This document shows, in pieces, positions 61,152-64,000 of a DNA stretch of 64,000 bases; positions within the stretch are counted from its first letter, which is position 1, and each line of letters begins with the position of its first letter. Below the pieces are notes generated by a model. The model ran no database searches, was not told the DNA's origin, and saw only the letters and a program-made list of their open reading frames with translations. A program made the translations under genes and the position numbers. This DNA is from CAYSLU01 sp964431965. Lineage in GTDB: Bacteria; Verrucomicrobiota; Kiritimatiellia; CAIKKV01; CAYSLU01. The stretch spans positions 11,506-75,505 of the forward strand of contig CAYSLU010000013.1 of NCBI GenBank assembly GCA_964431965.1. Direction: 5' to 3'.

Positions 61152-62759
61152 ATGGCTTCGAAACGCAAGATCCAGATCTACGACACCACCCTGCGCGACG
61201 GCGCGCAGGGCGAGGGCGTCAACTTTTCCGTTGCCGGCAAGCTGCGCCTCGCGCGGCGGCTGGACGAGTTCGGGTTCGACTATGTGGAGGGCGGGTATCC
61301 CGGGTCGAACCCCAAGGACATCGACTTCTTCAACGAGCTGAAGCGCCAGCCGCTGGCGCGGGCGAAGCTGGTGGCGTTCGGGAGCACGCGGCGCGCCGGC
61401 GCCCAGGCGGCCGAGGACGCGGGGCTCGTGACGCTGATCGACGCCCGGACTCCGGCCGTCGGCATTTTCGGCAAGTCGTGGCTGCTGCACGTGCGCGACG
61501 TGCTGCGCGCGACTCCGGAGGAGAACCTCGCCATGATCCGCGACACGGTCCGCTTCCTCCGGGAGCAGGGCCGCGAGGTGATCTACGACGCCGAGCACTT
61601 CTTCGACGGGTACAAGGACAGCCCCGAGTACGCGATGTCGACCCTCCGGGCCGCCGCGGAGTCGGGGGCGTCCGTGCTGGCGCTGTGCGACACGAACGGC
61701 GGGTCGCTCGTGGACGAGGTCGCGGCGATCGTGGCCGAGGTCGCGCGGTCGCTGGGCACGCCGGTGGGCATCCACACCCACAACGACACGGGCCTGGCGG
61801 TGGCGAACAGCCTGGCGGCCGTGCGGGCGGGCGCCGGGCACGTGCAGGGCACGATCAACGGGTACGGCGAGCGCTGCGGCAACGCGAACCTGTGCACGAT
61901 CATCCCCGCGCTGGAGCTGAAGATGGGCTGCGCGTGCCTGCCCGAGGGCGGGCTGCGCGGGCTTCGGGACCTGTCGCTCTTCGCCGACGACATCGTGAAC
62001 ATGCGCCACGACGGCAAGGCGCCGTTCGTGGGCGAGAGCGCGTTCAGCCACAAGGCCGGGATGCACGTGAACGCGGTGGAGAAGAACCCGCGCACGTTCG
62101 AGCACATCGAGCCCGCGCTGGTCGGCAACGAGCGGCGGGTGCTGATCTCGGACGGCTCGGGCAGCAGCAGCGTGCTCCTCAAGGCGGTCGAGATGGGGCT
62201 GGGCCTCAAGAAGTCGTCGCCCGAGGTGCGCGAGGTCCTGGAGGCGCTCAAGGACCTGGAGAGCCGCGGGTACGCGTTCGAGGCGGCGGACGCCTCCTTC
62301 CGGATCCTGATCCAGAAGGTGCTGAACCAGCACAAGTCGTTCTTCGAGCTCGAGGGGTTCCGCGTGATCGTGGACAAGCCCGGCCGGAACAAGCCGTGCA
62401 TGTCCGAGGCGACCGTGAAGGTGCGCGTGAAGAACCGGGTCGAGCACACGGTGGCGCAGAGCTGCGGGCCGGTGAACGCGCTCGACGCGGCGCTGCGCAA
62501 GGCGCTCATCCAGTTCTACCCGCAGATCGCCGAGGTGGTGCTGACCGACTACCAGACGCGCATTCTGGATCCGGAGCAGGCGACCGCGGCGAAGACCCGG
62601 GTGATCATCGAGTCGAGCGACGGCCAGGACACGTGGGGCACGGTCGGCGTGTCCGAGAACATCATCGAGGCCTCGTGGGAGGCGCTGGTCGACAGCGTGG
62701 AGTACAAGTTGTTCCGGGAAGAGGAGAAGGCGGCGAGCAGCCGCGAGAGCCATGGCTGA
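61152..62759 (+). CDS. cimA: (R)-Citramalate synthase
   Basis: 535 residues of the homocitrate/isopropylmalate synthase family. The metal and acyl-CoA site is IQIYDTTLRDGAQGEGVNFSV; HTHNDTGLAVANSLAAVRAG is the conserved second metal motif; GYGERCGNANLCTIIPAL follows. A C-terminal regulatory (LeuA-dimer) domain covers about 400-520. The length and the motif YVEGGYPGSNPKD are characteristic of the long CimA type, which makes citramalate from pyruvate and acetyl-CoA for isoleucine synthesis without threonine deaminase. Its stop overlaps the valS start by 8 bases. Confidence 0.92.
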   Translation: MASKRKIQIYDTTLRDGAQGEGVNFSVAGKLRLARRLDEFGFDYVEGGYPGSNPKDIDFFNELKRQPLARAKLVAFGSTRRAGAQAAEDAGLVTLIDARTPAVGIFGKSWLLHVRDVLRATPEENLAMIRDTVRFLREQGREVIYDAEHFFDGYKDSPEYAMSTLRAAAESGASVLALCDTNGGSLVDEVAAIVAEVARSLGTPVGIHTHNDTGLAVANSLAAVRAGAGHVQGTINGYGERCGNANLCTIIPALELKMGCACLPEGGLRGLRDLSLFADDIVNMRHDGKAPFVGESAFSHKAGMHVNAVEKNPRTFEHIEPALVGNERRVLISDGSGSSSVLLKAVEMGLGLKKSSPEVREVLEALKDLESRGYAFEAADASFRILIQKVLNQHKSFFELEGFRVIVDKPGRNKPCMSEATVKVRVKNRVEHTVAQSCGPVNALDAALRKALIQFYPQIAEVVLTDYQTRILDPEQATAAKTRVIIESSDGQDTWGTVGVSENIIEASWEALVDSVEYKLFREEEKAASSRESHG

Positions 62760-64000
62760 ACTCGACAAGAAGTACGACCCCAAGCGGGTCGAGGACAAGT
62801 GGTACGCCTGGTGGACGGAGCGCGGGACGTTCCACGGCGACGCGGCGCGCGGCGGGTCGCCGTATTGCGTGGTGATCCCGCCCCCGAACGTGACCGGCAT
62901 CCTCCACATGGGCCACGCCCTGAACAACACCGTCCAGGACATCCTGGTGCGCCGCCGCCGCATGGAGGGGCGCAACACGGTGTGGATGCCGGGCACCGAC
63001 CACGCCGGCATCGCCACCCAGAACGTGGTGGAGCGCGCGCTGCGCAAGGACGGCAAGAGCCGCGAGGACCTGGGGCGCGAGGCATTCGTCGACCGCGTGT
63101 GGGAGTGGAAGCGCGAGTACGGCAACACCATCGTCAGCCAGCTCAAGCGGCTGGGCGCGTCGTGCGACTGGGCGCGCGAGCGCTTCACGATGGACGAGGG
63201 CCTGAGCGACGCGGTGGCCGAGGTCTTCGTGCGGCTCTACAACAAGGGCCTGATCTACCGCGGCAACTACATCATCAACTGGTGCCCGCGCTGCCACACG
63301 GCGCTCTCGGACGAGGAGAGCGAGCACGTGGACACGGCGGGGCGCCTGTACTACATCCGCTATCCCGTGGGCTCGGCGGACAGCTCCGAGCATGTGGTCG
63401 TGGCGACGACCCGGCCCGAGACGCTGCTCGGCGACGTGGCCGTGGCCGTGAACCCGAAGGACCCGCGGTACGCGGCGCTCAAGGGCAAGACCCTGTGCCT
63501 GCCGGTGCTGCACCGGTCTCTGGCCGTGATTGAGGACGATTTTGTCGATCCCGCGTTCGGCACGGGCGCGGTGAAGGTCACGCCGGCCCACGACCCGAAC
63601 GACTTCGCGATGGCGCAGCGGCACGGGCTCACGCCGGTGAACGTGATGAACGGCGACGGCACCATGAACGAGGCCGCCGGGCCGTACCGCGGGCTCGACC
63701 GCATGGAGTGCCGCAAGCGGATCGTGGCCGACCTGCAGGCCGCCGGACTGATCGAGAAGATCGACGAGCACGCGCACGCCGTGGGGCACTGCTACCGCTG
63801 CCACACGATGGTGGAGCCGCGGCTGTCGCTGCAGTGGTTCGTGAAGATGAAGCCGCTCGCGGAGCCGGCCATCGCCGCCGTGCGCGACGGGCGGATCACG
63901 TTCACGCCCGACCGGTGGACGAAGGTGTACCTCGAGTGGATGGAGAACATCCGCGACTGGTGCATCTCGCGGCAGATCTGGTGGGGCCACCGCATCCCGG
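62752..64000 (+). CDS. valS: Valyl-tRNA synthetase (C-terminus beyond window)
   Basis: The first 416 residues of a class I aminoacyl-tRNA synthetase. The HIGH signature is PPPNVTGILHMGHALNN, with MPGTDHAGIATQ just after. The editing CP1 insertion begins around residue 150 (ATTRPETLLGD, GTGAVKVTPAHDPNDF), and WISRQ-like DWCISRQIWWGHRIP is at the window edge. The KMSKS motif and the anticodon-binding part are outside. The ATG at 62752 lies inside the end of cimA, so translation of the two may be coupled. It charges tRNA-Val in the cytoplasm. Confidence 0.95.
   Translation, partial: MAELDKKYDPKRVEDKWYAWWTERGTFHGDAARGGSPYCVVIPPPNVTGILHMGHALNNTVQDILVRRRRMEGRNTVWMPGTDHAGIATQNVVERALRKDGKSREDLGREAFVDRVWEWKREYGNTIVSQLKRLGASCDWARERFTMDEGLSDAVAEVFVRLYNKGLIYRGNYIINWCPRCHTALSDEESEHVDTAGRLYYIRYPVGSADSSEHVVVATTRPETLLGDVAVAVNPKDPRYAALKGKTLCLPVLHRSLAVIEDDFVDPAFGTGAVKVTPAHDPNDFAMAQRHGLTPVNVMNGDGTMNEAAGPYRGLDRMECRKRIVADLQAAGLIEKIDEHAHAVGHCYRCHTMVEPRLSLQWFVKMKPLAEPAIAAVRDGRITFTPDRWTKVYLEWMENIRDWCISRQIWWGHRIP

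Overview
The window is about 64 kb of uniformly GC-rich, densely coded bacterial DNA with one 100-base assembly gap (56343-56442). The organism looks Gram-negative: it carries a TonB-dependent receptor, an ExbB/ExbD pair and an Nqr-type NADH dehydrogenase. The gene mix suggests an uncultivated member of the PVC group, perhaps Kiritimatiellota or Verrucomicrobiota. That mix includes a eukaryote/Bacteroidetes-type GT3 glycogen synthase with GH57, GH133 and GT4 enzymes, a neutral-ceramidase-like protein, sialidase and GH36 homologues, and DUF7657-like membrane proteins. The placement is an inference from gene content. No rRNA, tRNA, CRISPR array or prophage was seen.

Layout. 1-5608 (minus): glycogen operon of GH133 debranching enzyme, GT4 synthase-like glycosyltransferase, GH57 glucanohydrolase and GT3 glycogen synthase (cut by the window edge). 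5867-13611 (minus): six-gene two-component cluster with two Rcp1-like receivers, three receiver/PAS/kinase proteins and a tandem receiver whose second domain has lost its phospho-Asp. 13843-21339: mixed small-molecule genes (tandem GNAT, GT-C-like membrane protein, Gfo/Idh/MocA oxidoreductase, ceramidase-like enzyme, EamA transporter). 21340-22162: non-coding island made of two 305-bp tandem copies of a strongly hairpin-forming element plus the start of a third. 22163-26850 (minus): phosphodiesterase, large membrane protein, class II aldolase and TIM-barrel isomerase. 27074-31732 (plus): sulfur module with a secreted metallo-beta-lactamase/rhodanese protein and a split YeeE/YedE transporter whose second half is fused to three rhodanese domains. 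31746-42497 (plus): PerM, a receiver remnant, GT2, sialidase-like protein, UppP, TonB receptor, MFS transporter, NYN/LOTUS protein and YceH. 42523-48640 (plus): hydrolase, then nqrBCDEF with no nqrA, a Cys/His-containing unknown and a methyltransferase. 48665-54520 (minus): tautomerase, then exbB-exbD-TPR-VWA. 54682-56342: a REP-associated tyrosine transposase among its palindromes, and an FAH-family hydrolase. 56443-64000: GH36 alpha-galactosidase broken by the gap, then hom-lysC-cimA-valS.

Most operons are tightly packed, with ATGA or GTGA stop/start overlaps, which implies translational coupling. The most unusual parts are the nqrA-less Nqr operon with a shortened NqrB, the rhodanese-fused YeeE system, the structured 305-bp tandem repeat, the ExbBD-TPR-VWA operon and the RAYT/REP locus.
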